Shown: positions 1-12,810 of the stretch, one piece after another
Layout of the letters: each line of letters starts with the position of its first letter
Position numbering within the stretch: position 1 is the first letter of the stretch
Assembly: GCA_016617855.1 (NCBI GenBank)
Contig: JAECUM010009428.1
Coordinates: 1-64,000, forward strand
Direction: 5' to 3'
DNA from: Megalonaias nervosa
Lineage: Eukaryota > Mollusca > Bivalvia > Unionida > Unionidae
DNA: 64,000 nt
Notes under the pieces: model-generated
What the model saw: the letters and a program-made list of their open reading frames with translations, nothing else
What the model was told of the DNA's origin: nothing
Database searches by the model: none
Made by a program: the position numbers and the translations under genes

Positions 1-932
1 ACACATTAGGGAATGAGGAATTTTCGATATAGTACCAGACTTCCTGTAAGCAAGGCCTAAAAATGAACAAGAAGACTACAAAATATAAGAGAAAAAAAAA
101 AGAGAAAAAAAAAGATACAAATTTGAATCGCTACTTATCTTAAATCCCACCATACAATTGTAAAGTATCTGAACATGATAGATCAGCGGTGGAGCTGATT
201 AAGCACCAACAAATTTCAGCATAACGACACAACGAAAAAGTGTAAGACAGCCCTAAGGTAACAACACCTTTTATGATAGAATAGAATAAATGGCAAGATT
301 TCAAGCAGAGGAGGAAAATGTTTAAATGAGATACTTCAGAGAACTTTCTTCTAAAGTTTTGGTCTGTTCAGAACGAACCAAGCTTAGCTTGTTGGGCATT
401 TGTCCTTAAAGAGGTCAGTTTTGATTTTCAAAAGATTTATTTCGACCAGAGAAGATATAACTTTGTGGGTTAACTTGCATCAAGTATTTCTGAATCTTCA
501 AAATATGTTACAAAGTCAGACTGCAGTTTAAATAAAGCATGAAATAAGTAACTGTGCGTACTTTAACGTTTTTTTTTTTTTTATGGAGGTTTCCCAACTT
601 TAAAATACTTTTTGGTACCTGTCAATCTACTTATTGATAAGCAGATCTCTATTTTAATCAGATTAAATGGAACCAGACATGCACAAAACATGCAGTGAGG
701 ACAAATCGCCAGTAAGCACGACCTTCTATATACTATATGTTTCATTGATTTTCCTTTCTCTTTCATGTACATTCAGACTGCCATTTTCTCTTGATTTGTT
801 TGTTTTCTCATTTTCATTTCTCGATTGTTAAATTAACACATTTCGTTTCTTATTACACCTTCTTTCTATGACTGGCATGATGGTGATGAAAATATTTACA
901 CAGAAATATAAGATGCAAATGGAGAACATCTT

Positions 933-936
<4 letters not shown>
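1..936. other. Intergenic or intronic, no gene seen
   Basis: AT-rich sequence with short poly-A and poly-T runs. No open frame with splice signals, no recognisable domain and no transposon end was found. Confidence 0.6.

Positions 937-982
<46 letters not shown>
937..982. repeat. (GA)n microsatellite
   Basis: About 23 uninterrupted GA units. The run lies in the putative intron just downstream of the minus-strand exon at 1016-1147. Confidence 0.95.
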
Positions 983-984
<2 letters not shown>

Positions 985-1015
985 GGGTAGCTAGTCTCAG
1001 GATTAAGTATTTTAC

Positions 1016-1147
1016 CATAAGGGGTATCTTATCGAGATCCTGTTGTAGAGAGGACTGTTCCGTGAAACTGTTCAGTGCCTGATCGTCCCTCCATATTGGC
1101 TGATAAGGAAATTTGGTACTCTGCCCGTCATCTACACTTATTCTATT
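1016..1147 (-). CDS. Putative internal exon, product unknown
   Basis: On the minus strand a pyrimidine-rich acceptor (TTTAGCCTTTTACAG) precedes 132 nt, exactly 44 codons, and the donor ATG|GTAAAA follows, so the exon is phase 0 at both ends. The peptide is of mixed composition (begins NRISVDDGQS, ends DLDKIPLM) and contains no repeat or transposase motif, which favours real coding sequence over chance. I do not recognise the family. The exon at 5206-5313 is on the same strand, upstream, and also phase 0/0, so the two could belong to one gene. A chance open frame remains possible. Confidence 0.42.
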
Positions 1148-2988
1148 CTGTAAAAGGCTAAAATAACAATGTATGCATATCAGAGACAACATTTACATTG
1201 ACAACGGCTACACTATAACTTTAAGGTGCAAACAAAACGTAGTTCAAAGTTATCCTGTATTTGGCCCACCCACCCAGATTTTAATATATTTTGCAAGATT
1301 GTGGTGATTCTTGTCTTGAACGTTTCTCAATCCAGATTTTTATATACATGATTTCACGACTTCAGTCACTAAAGAAAAAAGGAAGCTACACAAAGAGCAA
1401 CATCGTATATTTGTCGAAGGAAGTGTCGGTGCAACTTGGGAGTAGAGTTTGATTTTGTGCACTATGAAATGTAAGGTACAATTTTAGTGTGCAAAACCTA
1501 AGGTAGGGTACAATTTATACCGCCTAGGAGGATATATGATATTCTGTAGAACGGTGTCTTTGCAAGACACTATGAAGTGTCTTTTTAACTATGATTTCAT
1601 ATAAAATGTTTCTTCAGAAAATACTACAAAATATTTTTTTTACATCTGACCAATTGGACCTCTCAACGGATTCGTGAATTTCCATCCAGCAGTTTATGAA
1701 GAGAAGTAGTAATGGGCTGACAGACGGACGGACGGAAAGTCATTGGGTATCTCAGATGGACGGAAAGTCACAATATCTATGACATATTTTATTTTAAAAA
1801 TTGCATTGGTGTAACCAATTTAAGTCGGTACCAGCGACCTTCGTGTGGGTCAAGGACAAATACTTACATTTCTTGTAAAAGTTTCTTTTTTTTTGAAAAA
1901 AGCGAAAAAAATTAAGTAGTGATGAAGCCGATTCTCATTCGTACATGCTTGTTGGCACAGGTGAAAAATAGTAATAAATTGTTTTGTCGCGTTTGTTCAT
2001 AGCCCAGGCTTACCTAGAATCTGATAATGTTGTCGTCGAATTAAGGCAACATTAATGCCTTTGTTATACTTAGATGCAATTGATCACTTGGAACTCACAT
2101 TAATTCGCCATCAATCATGCTTCTAACGCTTTTCTTTGATAATTAGTTTGGGTTTAATAGCTACATTCCTGAACTAACACATTTATTTCTTTTGCAACTA
2201 GCAAACTTTAATTTGATGACAAATTTATATATGACTAATTATTTCGATATATCCACAATCCTCCATTCATAATTTGTTGTTGGTATTTACTTTTTAAGCA
2301 ATATGTCAGTTATCCGGAATCTTTTTCCTTCATCCAAACACGTGTTCACCAATTATTTCTGATAAGTGACCGCCTTTCGCTCCTAGACTTTCTCTGAGGA
2401 CTTAAAAGTAGGAATAAATCACCTGAATTTTTTCACTCTATTTGGTGTAAATGGCAAATAATGAAAGACGCGCAAAAATAGATTCACAATCCAAATTTAA
2501 AAAAAAAGATAAAATAAAAGTCCACATTAAAACATAGGCTTGTTGACGAAAAAGAATAGGTTAAATGAATTAGCGAAAATGGAATACTGGCACAAAAGAC
2601 CAGCTGAGGACTGAGGACCTCAGATAGATAAGTATGATAGTTGCCTTCTTCTTTCATTTAAACTTGATCTCAGGAATTAAATACAAACATTAATTTTTTT
2701 AAATCACGTCTTGCAAACTGTAAGAAATGTCTCCTCCTATTTCTATATAATAAATATAATAAAATGTAATTCAATATTATTCAAAATAGCGTAATATTTA
2801 ACACATGTAATGACTATATTCTAGGATAAATCTATTCATTCGCCAAAGCGATATAACATTCCGTATCAAATCGCAGAATTTCTAAAATGGCATTTTAACT
2901 GTGTCCATTTTATTTATTATCTATTGATTTCTTGGGGTTTTTTTTTAATCCCGTATAGGTCGAAGCAGTGGCTACTAACAGTTCAGTT
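1148..2988. other. Non-coding, no gene seen
   Basis: AT-rich DNA. Near 1720-1770 there is a small run of GACG repeats and a repeated 'gacggaaagtca' motif. Nothing else can be supported. Confidence 0.55.
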
Positions 2989-3521
2989 CAGGCCATGCAG
3001 ATGGTACTGTAAGTCTGAATTCTCTTATACAGGCCATGCAGATGGTACCGTTATTCTCGATTCTCTTATACAGGCCATGCAGATGGTACCGTTATTCTCG
3101 ATTCGCTTATACAGGTCATGCAGATGATACCGTTATTCTCGATTCGCTTATACAGGCCATGCAGATGGATTCGCTTATACAGTCCATTAGTTGGTATCGA
3201 CCTTTAAGGTATCGTTAGTCTCGATTCGTTGGTACGGGTCATGCAGATAGTACCGTTAGTCCCTATTCGTTGATACAGGCCATGCAGATAGTACCCTTCG
3301 TTTCTATTCGTTGATACAGGCCATGCAGATCGTACCCTTCGTTTCTATTCGTTGATACAGGCCATGCAGATTGTACCCTTCGTTTCTATTCGTTGATACA
3401 GGCCATGCAGATCGTATCGTTTGTCTCATTTCTCTTATACAGGCCATGCACATGGTACCGTTAGTCTCAGTTCTCTTATACAGGCCATGTAGATGGTACC
3501 GTTAGTCTTGATTGTTTGATA
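2989..3521 (+). repeat. 41-bp minisatellite, 13 units
   Basis: Units begin with 'caggccatgcag' at 2989, 3030, 3071, 3112, 3153, (3194, degenerate), 3235, 3276, 3317, 3358, 3399, 3440 and 3481. Each is exactly 41 bp apart. Point differences are frequent but net indels are absent. The unit carries 'ggtacc' and 'ctcgatt' segments. Because 41 is not a multiple of three, the repetitive peptides readable here shift frame each unit, so they are not credible proteins. Confidence 0.95.
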
Positions 3522-3674
3522 CGAGGATCATTCATTATTATTGTCACCTGTGAGTTTCTATATATTTTCGCAAATGTTTATATAAATTCAACTTGATTCG
3601 ACAAGCTTGATACAATTTAATTTGTAATTAGCACAAACGTAAGATTATTATTATAGCATGACGGAAAATGTTAT

Positions 3675-3764
3675 TGGACCAAACATCGGACAAGTTTACC
3701 AAAATGGACCAAACATCGGACAAGTTTACCAAAATGGACCAAACATCGGACAAGTTTACCAAAA
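3675..3764 (+). repeat. 30-bp perfect triplication inside a 49-codon open frame
   Basis: Three identical tandem copies of a 30-bp unit start at 3675, 3705 and 3735. They sit in an ATG-started frame from 3658 to a TGA at 3807, in which the unit reads as the decapeptide GPNIGQVYQN three times after a short MTENVI lead. A 30-bp period preserves frame. No splice site or promoter ties it to a gene. It may be a tiny coding sequence, part of an exon, or only a recent tandem duplication. Confidence 0.8.
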
Positions 3765-3807
3765 TGGCATTCTGAAGACTCGGTCGCAACACCTTTCCAT
3801 TTCATGA

Positions 3808-5205
3808 GGTTTTGACGTCACGATACGGGGATTTTAACGTATATATACCACAGTAGTCATGTGATAACTTGAATATCTCAAATTTCCATGAGACGTTTTG
3901 CAAAGTTTCAACCGTGTCGATTCCACCATGGACATTCGCAACAAACGCAGCACTGGATATGGCAGAAGAACTATCATCCACCTTGTTGGTCTTTTTCTGA
4001 AGGAAAGATTACTGGACAAAATCTTTAGGTGAGGGTGTGGATGATGTATACATCATACGGGGCCGATTTCCATTCATATTGCTGTCATTGAATTCAGGTT
4101 GCCAAATGTAATATTTTTGTGACCTGACATTAGTTCATTAGGAAGGATGCCGTGATTGTATAACTTTCTGTCAGTTGTCAGATCAGCATTTGTCGACATT
4201 CTCTTTGTAAGATATTACTTTATTTCACTCCTATAGACTGACGTTTGATCAACATTTTTCCGGGGGATGGTTGTGGTTGCAAAAGCCATACTGTGTGGTA
4301 GCAGTATTATAAAGGTGACGGCCTGCTTTACAGTCGATTGGTGGGCATTTATTTGAAGTATTTTCTCAGTTCTCACATTCTTCGTTACTAATGTGCTAGC
4401 TTTCCTTTGGCATTTGGAAATTCTGTATAAGATAAATGGACCATATTCCAACTAACATAACAACTACTGTGCTCTGTGACAGTCGCCTGATTGTTTTTTT
4501 TTTCTTTTCTTAACAATATGTATTCGGTAACCGATCAGAAAGACGGACGCAATGTTGGTGATAGCAGTAGCAAAATAAATTATAACTAGATGCGGGTCAA
4601 GCAAAATTCCCACAGTGGCAACCAAACAATAATTTCAATACTGCGCAAAGATTTAATAGGCGTATTTGACCCAACTAAATTCACATGAAGTGAATATGTT
4701 AAAGTGTTTAAAAAAATTTTAAAAAATTAAAAATCGCAAATACTCTATAAAGTGTTTGTAAATCGCAATCACTATATAAACGTGCTAAGCAATCATAATG
4801 AGAAATGTTTACCCAAAAAGATAATCTTAGAAGTGATCACTGGTACCATATATAATTTCATTGATCCTCTGCTTGCAATATGCAGGAGGAAGAGAGGAAC
4901 ACTGCACCGCTAACCTGAGTCATTCTAATTTTCATCAACATCTCGTCTTAAAGTAAAGATATGCAAAGTGTGGAAAATCGTTATGTACAATTAATTAGAA
5001 ACAATACTTTTAATGAACCAGTCGAAACTTCGCCAGCCTCTGCGGTCGCATGCAGGAAAGATTGTAGCAGAGACGCTGTCCTATTGATTATCTATTTATT
5101 AGCCTTTCTTCTAAAAAATATGAAGATATTCGAATGTTGTAAACACGGATCAAGTACGACTGTCAATTATATTGCAGATAAGTTAACGTCATAAGAATTC
5201 ATTAC
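3808..5205. other. Non-coding, no convincing gene
   Basis: Mostly AT-rich. On the minus strand around 4260-4400 a weak acceptor is followed by short cysteine-containing frames, but stops interrupt them and I could not define an exon. Confidence 0.45.
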
Positions 5206-5313
5206 CTTTGTAGAACTTTGATTAACGCACTGGGCATTCTTCGATCGCTTTGATCTAATACAATATTTCGTTTTGCTGCTACGCCAAGGCATCTTGGTGC
5301 GAAGGGGTAATTC
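5206..5313 (-). CDS. Putative internal exon, basic peptide
   Basis: The minus-strand acceptor ATTCTATTTCAG precedes 108 nt (36 codons), followed by the strong donor AAAG|GTAATG. Phase is 0 at both ends. The peptide is very basic: it begins ELPLRTKMPW, contains two cysteines and a KRSK cluster, and ends NQSSTK. No family is recognised. Shared strand and phase with the exon at 1016-1147 make a common gene plausible (inference). Confidence 0.42.
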
Positions 5314-6103
5314 CTGAAATAGAATTATAAATAAGGCTTTAATATCCCTGAAAGTTCTAGATATGAAACATTGAGTCCGTTCCGGATATGTTAACAACAA
5401 AATCTTTAATATTGAATCACACGAGGTGAACATAACTTATCCGAGATACCTATCATTACACGAGGTACGTATCAGTAAATGAATCGAATTAATTCAGCAC
5501 AGTTCATGTAACTAGTAAGTGATCCATTGCCTACATCAAAGGAAATCCAAACACGCTGTGAAACAGCTATTTAAATTCTTATATAATATTTTTTCGACAG
5601 TAGAGTCTATGCTGGAAGTGAAAGATTACGTCTTTATATCGACATAGACAAACTGTTAGAATCTGTGGAGGTATTGTCAATCAAACTTTATTGAATAATT
5701 TACGGTACAACAATAATTACTCTTGGCTTATAAAATATTTTCATCAGAAACTTCGCAAAAATCAAATGAAAATGAATACATTAGGGAAATCCTAACACTT
5801 TCCGCAGATCGATTTCCTACCGTACTGGTATTTTCACGCGTTGCTAATTTTGACTATTGATGTGTCTAGTATTTGCGTATAAAAGTAAACACGTAAAATG
5901 TATATGCACAACAAGCTAGTACTAGTTGATTCCCTGTTCAAACAATCGTCAAATCAGAAAATCAATTACGGATTCCATTTTTGAGCCAATTTTGCAAATA
6001 TTAGCATCAGTAAAAATATTCCGCTATACGGTAATAAAGCTAGCAAAGAATAGTGCGACATGGGGGCGAATCCAATTCATTATTGTGAAGCAAGGAAACG
6101 TTG

Positions 6104-6104
<1 letters not shown>

Positions 6105-6173
<69 letters not shown>
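6105..6173. repeat. (TA)n microsatellite
   Basis: Uninterrupted TA dinucleotides, about 34 units. Confidence 0.95.
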
Positions 6174-6175
<2 letters not shown>

Positions 6176-6936
6176 TCATGGTTAAACTGAGTATGAACAA
6201 GCTGTGAAAATTGTAAATATTTTATATTTAAACGATTTCTGGCTTTGTTTGAAAATGTAATGAATCTTTCATGTGTTTAATTTTTTCGATGAGAGGATAT
6301 ATTTACACGTGTTTGCTGACCCCGTTGGCTTATTTATACATGTCAGGCACTTGTTTGCATACCACGTAGGCACATTACTATTCTTCGTGTAAGTACTGTT
6401 TAAACTAAAGTCACAATATTTCACAGGAGTAATAATATAAAGTGACAAAAGGGATATAAAATATTGTTAACTGTAAAGGTTTTCCATAATGTGTTTAATT
6501 ATTTACAAAGGCGCTAACGGAACAATAAAAAAAAGCAAATTGTTGGCATCGCCGCAGCTCTTGACAGTTGTCGCAATGTTACGATGCTGACTTTGCCAAA
6601 GTAAACTAAATTTTACCCGCATAGCTTTTCCGAATATACTGATGTATATACAAGTGCAACATAAATGAATGTCAGTAGTGTACGTATTCATTCTACTATG
6701 AAAAATCCCTTCGCTAACAGTTCCATACAAACTGACATCTGATCTTGAAGAAAATATTAACCTTTTCTCCTAAACATTAAAACGCATGTAATCGCTATAC
6801 AACGGTAATGGAGACAGCTGTCCTTAAAGGGCCAACGTTTTGCAATGACTTGAGTGTCTGTTATACCAGACAGGTCTCACTGTATTCGCTACCAATAGAG
6901 GACATTAATCCAAGCTTCCTCTGGCGCTTCCCACCC

Positions 6937-6970
6937 TTTTTTTTTATTTTTTTTATTTTTTTTTTTTTTT
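6937..6970. repeat. Poly-T rich run
   Basis: Long T tract broken by two A residues. It could be the poly-A tail of a minus-strand retroposed copy, but no source sequence or target duplication was found. Confidence 0.7.
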
Positions 6971-9265
6971 ATAGATATTTGGACATTCTGTTGTGGTGTA
7001 GTTTCAGAGTCATTTGTCCATCGAAAGTTGGAATTCGCCGACACTATGTGATGTCGGCATAATGTAACCGCTAACAAACCAGCCTAGCAAACGTGAACGA
7101 CCTTGCATCGATATATACCTGCATGAAATCGATAGGAACATGATTATTTTCTCAGAAATTGTGAGTATACTATTCGTTTTGTCTTTAACCCGCTAACAGA
7201 CGAGAGAAAACTACAGCGTAAACGAAATTTGACCTGGAACTCGCCATTAGCATTCTTAGTCACATGACTACACAACTATCGCAATCTACGTTGTCAATGA
7301 CATCCGAGGTCAAACTCGGATTATAAAGGACACTAGGATAACTTAAATCAACACTGTATTTTCGATGGATCACAATGTAGAACGAGTTATATAAAATTAT
7401 TTGCCATTAGGTGATGTTTGTTCTTGCCAATAGATTTAAATGATATTTAATACAATGGAAACGGGATATCCAGTATTCGAATTCCTATTGGCAATAAGAT
7501 TTTCCTATGATGCATGACTTTAAACATTAATTTGCTTTTTTAATGACTAGATTCTATATTTGTATCCCTTCAACTGTGTGGACTATTATGATGCATATTT
7601 TGCAGCGACAATCAGAGAACAATTCTAACATAATTTTTAAGTTAGCCTATGATTTAGTATTTCCGGTTACATGTTAGGCTAGACTAGTGCTGATTCCGTT
7701 ATTTCCAAATCAATACCTGCCAACAAAGCTGGCGATTGTGACTAATGTTTTTTGTCAACGATTCCACGTCAGATAAATGTAACATAGATGAACATTTTGT
7801 TCTGAAAATTGCTTCTGTTGATTGTCCGTCATTTCTGCTGTAATCTGATTACAAACTAAAGCAAGCTAAATCCAAATTTATGTCGGACGGGTTAGTTATA
7901 GATCACAGGGAAACAGTTTAGGACTGACATGCTGCGTTACTCAATCACTTCATAGATTAGCGGTGCTAAAAACTAGGAGCGATATTTCCTTACGAACATT
8001 CTGAAATGCATATAGATTTATAGGCATACGTGCACGTTATTGTGCTCCGTACATTCAGCGTCATTATCAGGCAGATGTTTCGGAGGATTCGCACGTTTAA
8101 TCAAAAACAAAACAAAAAATACCAGTTTTGTGAAAAGCGCTATTTGGTGTACATGCACCAGCTGAAGGTACAAATTAAATATGCTGAACGTTCAACTTTT
8201 TACAGTAGGGAATAAACTCTATTTATTTTCATCACGTTTTTGAAAAGAAAAGAAAATCACAAAAAACAAATAGTCGGAAATAGCAAGATACCCCTCTGTA
8301 TATCCGTCCATGCCTGCTACCACATCTCCTATACTGATGGGAGGAAATTCACAAAACTTGGTGGTTATGCTGCCCCTATTATGACCTCTACGAGAATTTA
8401 ATTGTATAATTTTCTCCCAACCTTGGTGTCTCTGGCAGGTGGTCAAAGATCAGATGTATAAAATTAAAGTACAATGACATTTTCAAATAGATTCTGATTA
8501 GACTTCACATATGCAGCAATACCAGGAAGACACATCATACAAGTGACGGATTTTACATTTTGACCATTTAGTCAATGTCTCGGGGGCGGGGGAGAAGGAA
8601 CATTCAGATATGCAGTAAAAAGCACATTATTTGTGATGGCTATCCATTGCAGTATTTTCAGCTTAAATGGCTGTCATGTTCAAACATTGCACATAATCAA
8701 AGATAATCAGAGAAAACGTTTTGTAATTATATTTATAATTCTGCAACTGGAATTTTATGTTTACTTAAATGTTTTAAATTACAAAACCTGAAATGAAAGA
8801 GAGGACAGAATCACCTGATTTTCAACTGATTTCTTGCGGTACATACATTCAAATTTATCTCTGATACATTTGTAATTTTGAATCAGAACATACTCGAGTG
8901 AACCGCAAGAATTTAATCTTTTTGCAGTAAACATATTCCATATTTAGTATTGGAGGATAATATCATGCTAAATTAAACATGGATTCAAACTGTCTTTATA
9001 TTGGTCATACGAAAAACAAGGTATGCGCATATGCAACAGAATGAAGTCTATGTCAACGTGGTCATGTAGGTGCATTTACTCAAATTAAATTAAATATAAA
9101 TTGTTGGTTCTGGAATTTAATTCTAATATAGTTTAACCAAAGTTTATTCAATTATGAAAGCGAAGACCTCAATCTTCTATTGTACTATGATCTGCAAATC
9201 ATGATCCGTGCTATTCGTTTGAAGACATACTCAAAGCGAACATCATAGAACCAGATATATCCATG

Positions 9266-9512
9266 CAGTAACGGCCTTAGCAAACGCGGGACCTGATTTG
9301 GATCTTTAGGCGGGGCCCCCTGGAATTACGCGAGGGGCCCTCTGTGAACACGGCATTTGGAAATAAACTTTTAAACAAGTTTTATATGATATTGAAGTTA
9401 AAATTACTTTCTCTCTATGTACATATTTTTAAAAATTGCTAACGCATGGGGCCCCTGTGAGAGCGTGGCCCGACTGGGCCAAATCGGTCCAATCGGCCTA
9501 AGGCCGGCCCTG
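9266..9512. mobile_element. hAT-type non-autonomous MITE
   Basis: The ends are imperfect inverted repeats: left cagtaacggccttagc, right (read inward on the minus strand) cagggccggccttagg. They are flanked by 8-bp direct repeats, tatccatg (9258-9265) and tatccacg (9513-9520), matching at 7 of 8 positions. CAG-type ends with an 8-bp duplication are the hallmark of hAT transposons. The 247-bp interior is GC-rich at both ends, AT-rich in the middle, and encodes nothing, so a transposase would have to be supplied elsewhere. Confidence 0.82.
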
Positions 9513-9631
9513 TATCCACGCTTTACGTGAAGGTAGATCTGGGACTTCCCATTCCGGTAACGTATTTCATGGATACAGACAGTAATTGTTTGCCTCCTAA
9601 ACAAATTCGCTCACACTTCTGAGACAGAATT

Positions 9632-9865
9632 TTTATGGAAACGAGAACGGATGATATATGCGTTCTTACACGGTCCTACGAGTTGGAATATTTATGGAAA
9701 CAAGAACGGTTAATATATGTGTCCTTACAAGGTCCTACGAGTTGGAATCTTTATGGAAACAAGAACTATTAATTTATGTGTTCTTACAAGGTCCCGAGAG
9801 CTGGAACCTTCAGGGAAACGAGGATTGTTGATATATGCGTCCTTACAAGAACCAACAAGTTAAAA
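9632..9865 (+). repeat. ~59-bp tandem repeat, four units
   Basis: Units containing 'ttatggaaacaagaac' and 'cttacaaggtcc' start near 9633, 9692, 9751 and 9809. The fourth is the most diverged. A short open frame across the last units is a by-product of the repeat. Confidence 0.88.
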
Positions 9866-10804
9866 TCAAATAATGCCCAGAAATTACTAAATGTCCTCTC
9901 ATTTTGCCTATTGCCTCATACCTTGCATGTCATGTATCGCCTTGATACGGATTTGTTATTTTTTTAAATTAATTCTTCAAAAATGTATTCTTTATTTATT
10001 TATTTACTTACTTATTTCTATTGCTCATATATTACAGATAGTGATCTGAGTCATATAAATAAACAAAAATCTTTTTTTTTTCACTTTCTATTCTAAGAAG
10101 CCTGTGGCCTGTACGTTTACTTCTTTGATCCGGAAGTGAGATACTCCTTTCTAATACCTAACGACAAGTAACCTTGACTTAGGTCGAGAATTCCCTTACA
10201 GTGTATGTCATTGTATATCCTCGTGTATTAAACAAATGCAGTTATTACCACAATGATACGTGTGAATACACTTTTTAAGGAAGCTGATTTTTTTTTTTAA
10301 TTAGTGAAAGTGTTGGTCTTTAATTCGATTTACTGAAGTCTATCCGAGCTACGTCTTTCCACTAAAACATTAATATTGACATCTAGATGTCAGTGATATG
10401 GCCTGCGGACCATGCCACCTAGAGTTAATAAAATTATAAGTCAAAAGAGTGATCATATTAAGTCCTTTGCAAGTCATACATATAAAAATTTGGCTAAATC
10501 TACCCATAATGCCACTACATAATCATACTCCTATGAGATTTCAACAATCTCACTTCGTAAAGATAACATGTCTGGATCGAATTTTGAAAAAAAAAAAAAA
10601 ATCCGTTGAATGATAAACTCGTTCGAGAGTCTTAAGGGAAAAGCCCCAAACTAAATATTTTTAAAAATATTTTTGTTTTGTTTTAAATCAAATAAAAATA
10701 TATACCCTACGGTGTATGCGAGATATAATAAAGGCTCATCGTATGCAGAGCTGATGAAATGCGAAGACTATGTAAAATGGACAAAACTATTTGAGTTATT
10801 AAAC
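9866..10804. other. Non-coding, no gene seen
   Basis: AT-rich DNA with homopolymer runs near 10080 and 10590. No supported feature. Confidence 0.55.
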
Positions 10805-11148
10805 CTACTAATGATTTGTATCTTTATTTTGTTTTAGTTGTGGATCTGAAACTTACCGAATAATTATGTTTAAGTCGATTTCAAAATATATTTAAAACAT
10901 GGCAGTTTATCCGGATGTGTAAAACAATTATATCAAGGGATATAACCCAGTCTCCTCACCTTGTCATTCAAATAAGCTACTAATGATTTGTATCTTTATT
11001 TTGTTTTAGTTGTGGATCTGAAACTTACCGTATAATTATGTTTAAGTCGATTTCAAAATATACTTAAAACATGGCAGTCTCTCCGGATGTGTAAAACAAT
11101 TATATCAAGGGATATAACCCAGTCTCCTCACCTTTTCATTCAAATAAG
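10805..11148 (+). repeat. 172-bp tandem duplication
   Basis: The segment starting 'ctactaatgatttgtatctt' at 10805 is repeated at 10977, with only a handful of substitutions over 172 bp. No coding content is apparent. Confidence 0.92.
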
Positions 11149-11559
11149 CTTCCTTCAAATCAGGTTGACCTAGATGATATCTTTTAAATCCTAGAGTGTT
11201 TACAAACTACTGCTGTGTTTATTCAGGCCTGCAGAATTAATTTATTTACTTCTGCTTCCTTTTTCGTCCACTAATTGCACAAAGTTGTTTGTTTGTTTTT
11301 TTATTAAACAATTTATCCTTTACTTGTTCATCAAATGTGAAAAGATTTCTTATGCGTGATCTTTTCTCTTTGTCTTGTAATACATAGGTATGTAGCCTTA
11401 AAGTTATTTTTAGTTTCTCCATCCTTTTTGTCTCATTGTATGTTTGTTATCTCGTGATTTTGAACGTACGTTTTACGTACGCCAAATACGGAACGATCCT
11501 TTTTTTTTTTGTCACATAGAAGGATCCGTGTCTGTATCTGTACTGTTATGTATATGTAA

Positions 11560-12335
11560 TCTGTATGGTTCATTTTATGTTTATCTTTATTTTGTATTTG
11601 ACCTGGTCCAAAATCAAGTTAATGTTGTAACTGACCAGTGACACTTATTTTGTAAACAACATAATACATAGCTAACATTTCTCATAGGTCGTAGATTAAA
11701 TATTCAGATCGTTATTATTAGTAAATATGTTACTTCAGTCTGAGTTATTGATACAATCTTGATTTTGACCTTAGGAACTTCCAGAATGGAAATTTCCTTT
11801 ATGTTGTCAGAGTATTTTCAGAAAATGGTAATTGCGACCTAGGTCAAGTAGAGGGTATATAATCATGTTTACCTTAGAATTAATTGCATTAACATCTGAA
11901 GCAAAATCACTCTTATTACTGTGTTCAGATTTTGATTTGGGTCGATTAATTTATTCAAATTATATTCACTGGAATTACAAAGTGCTCAGTAGTATTCTTG
12001 GACTGGAATATTAATTTGGAATTATAGTGAATTGAGACAATGACATTTTGGATTATATTATTGTGATACATCAAAAGACTGTTAGCACATCATTACACTC
12101 CAGACCATTACTACATTAGCACGTTCAAGACTACAAGCACATTAACACATTCAGTATCGGAATATATTTGGAATAGCACTGGAATTCAATTGGAACTGTC
12201 TACATTTGGACTTGTGATAGCACTTTTAGGACTATTTGGGATTAAATTCACAATATTGTGAGTTCTTTATCAATTTTCAAGTTGTATTCTATGGAAATAA
12301 ATTATTTGTTGAATTTTACAAAGAGCTGTTGGCTT
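11560..12335 (+). mobile_element. LTR remnant, gypsy family B (plus orientation)
   Basis: This stretch is collinear with the LTR at 55645-56330. Shared landmarks in order are 'ggaaatttcc', 'tttcagaaaatgg', 'ctaggtcaagt', a TATA box (gggtatataatc near 11854), 'ggacttgt', and 'ggaaataaat' with an AATAAA-type poly-A signal near 12295. In an LTR these are the promoter and 3'-processing signals of the retroelement transcript. No primer site or internal genes follow, so it is a solo or truncated LTR. Its 5' edge is uncertain. Confidence 0.65.
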
Positions 12336-12587
12336 TTGATATTTTCTGTTATTGTAAAGAAATAAAAAATATGTTGGAGTAAGGAGACTAAACACACAGA
12401 GATGTATAAGATCGAGTTCCACACAAAATAAACAAACTGATTACCGATTTACTATTTTTATTTTATTCCAATAACGATAAATGAAGTCTTCTTTTTAAAC
12501 CAGAAAACTACTATGTTTCGCCGATGTTTTGGAAATCAAATTTCATCTCGTCATATTTTGGCGCATACTATCTACCCCTGCTTGAGA

Positions 12588-12810
12588 GTTATTACTAACA
12601 CGGTTAAATGCTGATACAGAAGAGTTATTGCTAACACGTCTAAATGCTGATACAGAAGAGTTATTACTAAAACGGGTAAATGTTGATACAGAAGAATTAT
12701 TACTAACACGGGTAAATGCTGATACAGAAGAGTTATTACTAATACGGCTAAATGCTGACACAGAAGAGTTATTACTAACACGGTTAAAAGCTGTTGCAGA
12801 AGAGAATGGA
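12588..12810. repeat. 36-bp tandem repeat, about six units, open on both strands
   Basis: Units start 'ctaacacgg' at 12595, 12631, 12667, 12703, 12739 and 12775, each 36 bp (12 codons). The plus strand gives LTRLNADTEELL repeats. The minus strand gives SNNSSVSAF-type repeats within a 105-codon frame (12543-12860) that starts at a Met in non-repeat sequence. A low-complexity serine/asparagine exon on the minus strand is possible, but no splice signals decide it. Confidence 0.9.

Larger units (their letters stand above)
5314..9257. other. Long AT-rich stretch with little structure
   Basis: Apart from the microsatellite and the poly-T run listed separately, I see no gene. A 7-bp-arm hairpin (gccgaca/tgtcggc) lies at about 7037-7058. 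A minus-strand open frame at 8219-8446 follows a possible acceptor (ACCACCTGCCAG) but has only a weak donor and no recognisable product. Confidence 0.5.

Noticed and set aside
4250..4400. Cysteine-rich minus-strand reading (CPPIDC...)
   Set aside because: Stops on both sides, and no donor or acceptor gives a clean exon.
9404..9604. 66-codon minus-strand frame
   Set aside because: It spans the GC-rich end of the hAT MITE and its flank, so not a gene.
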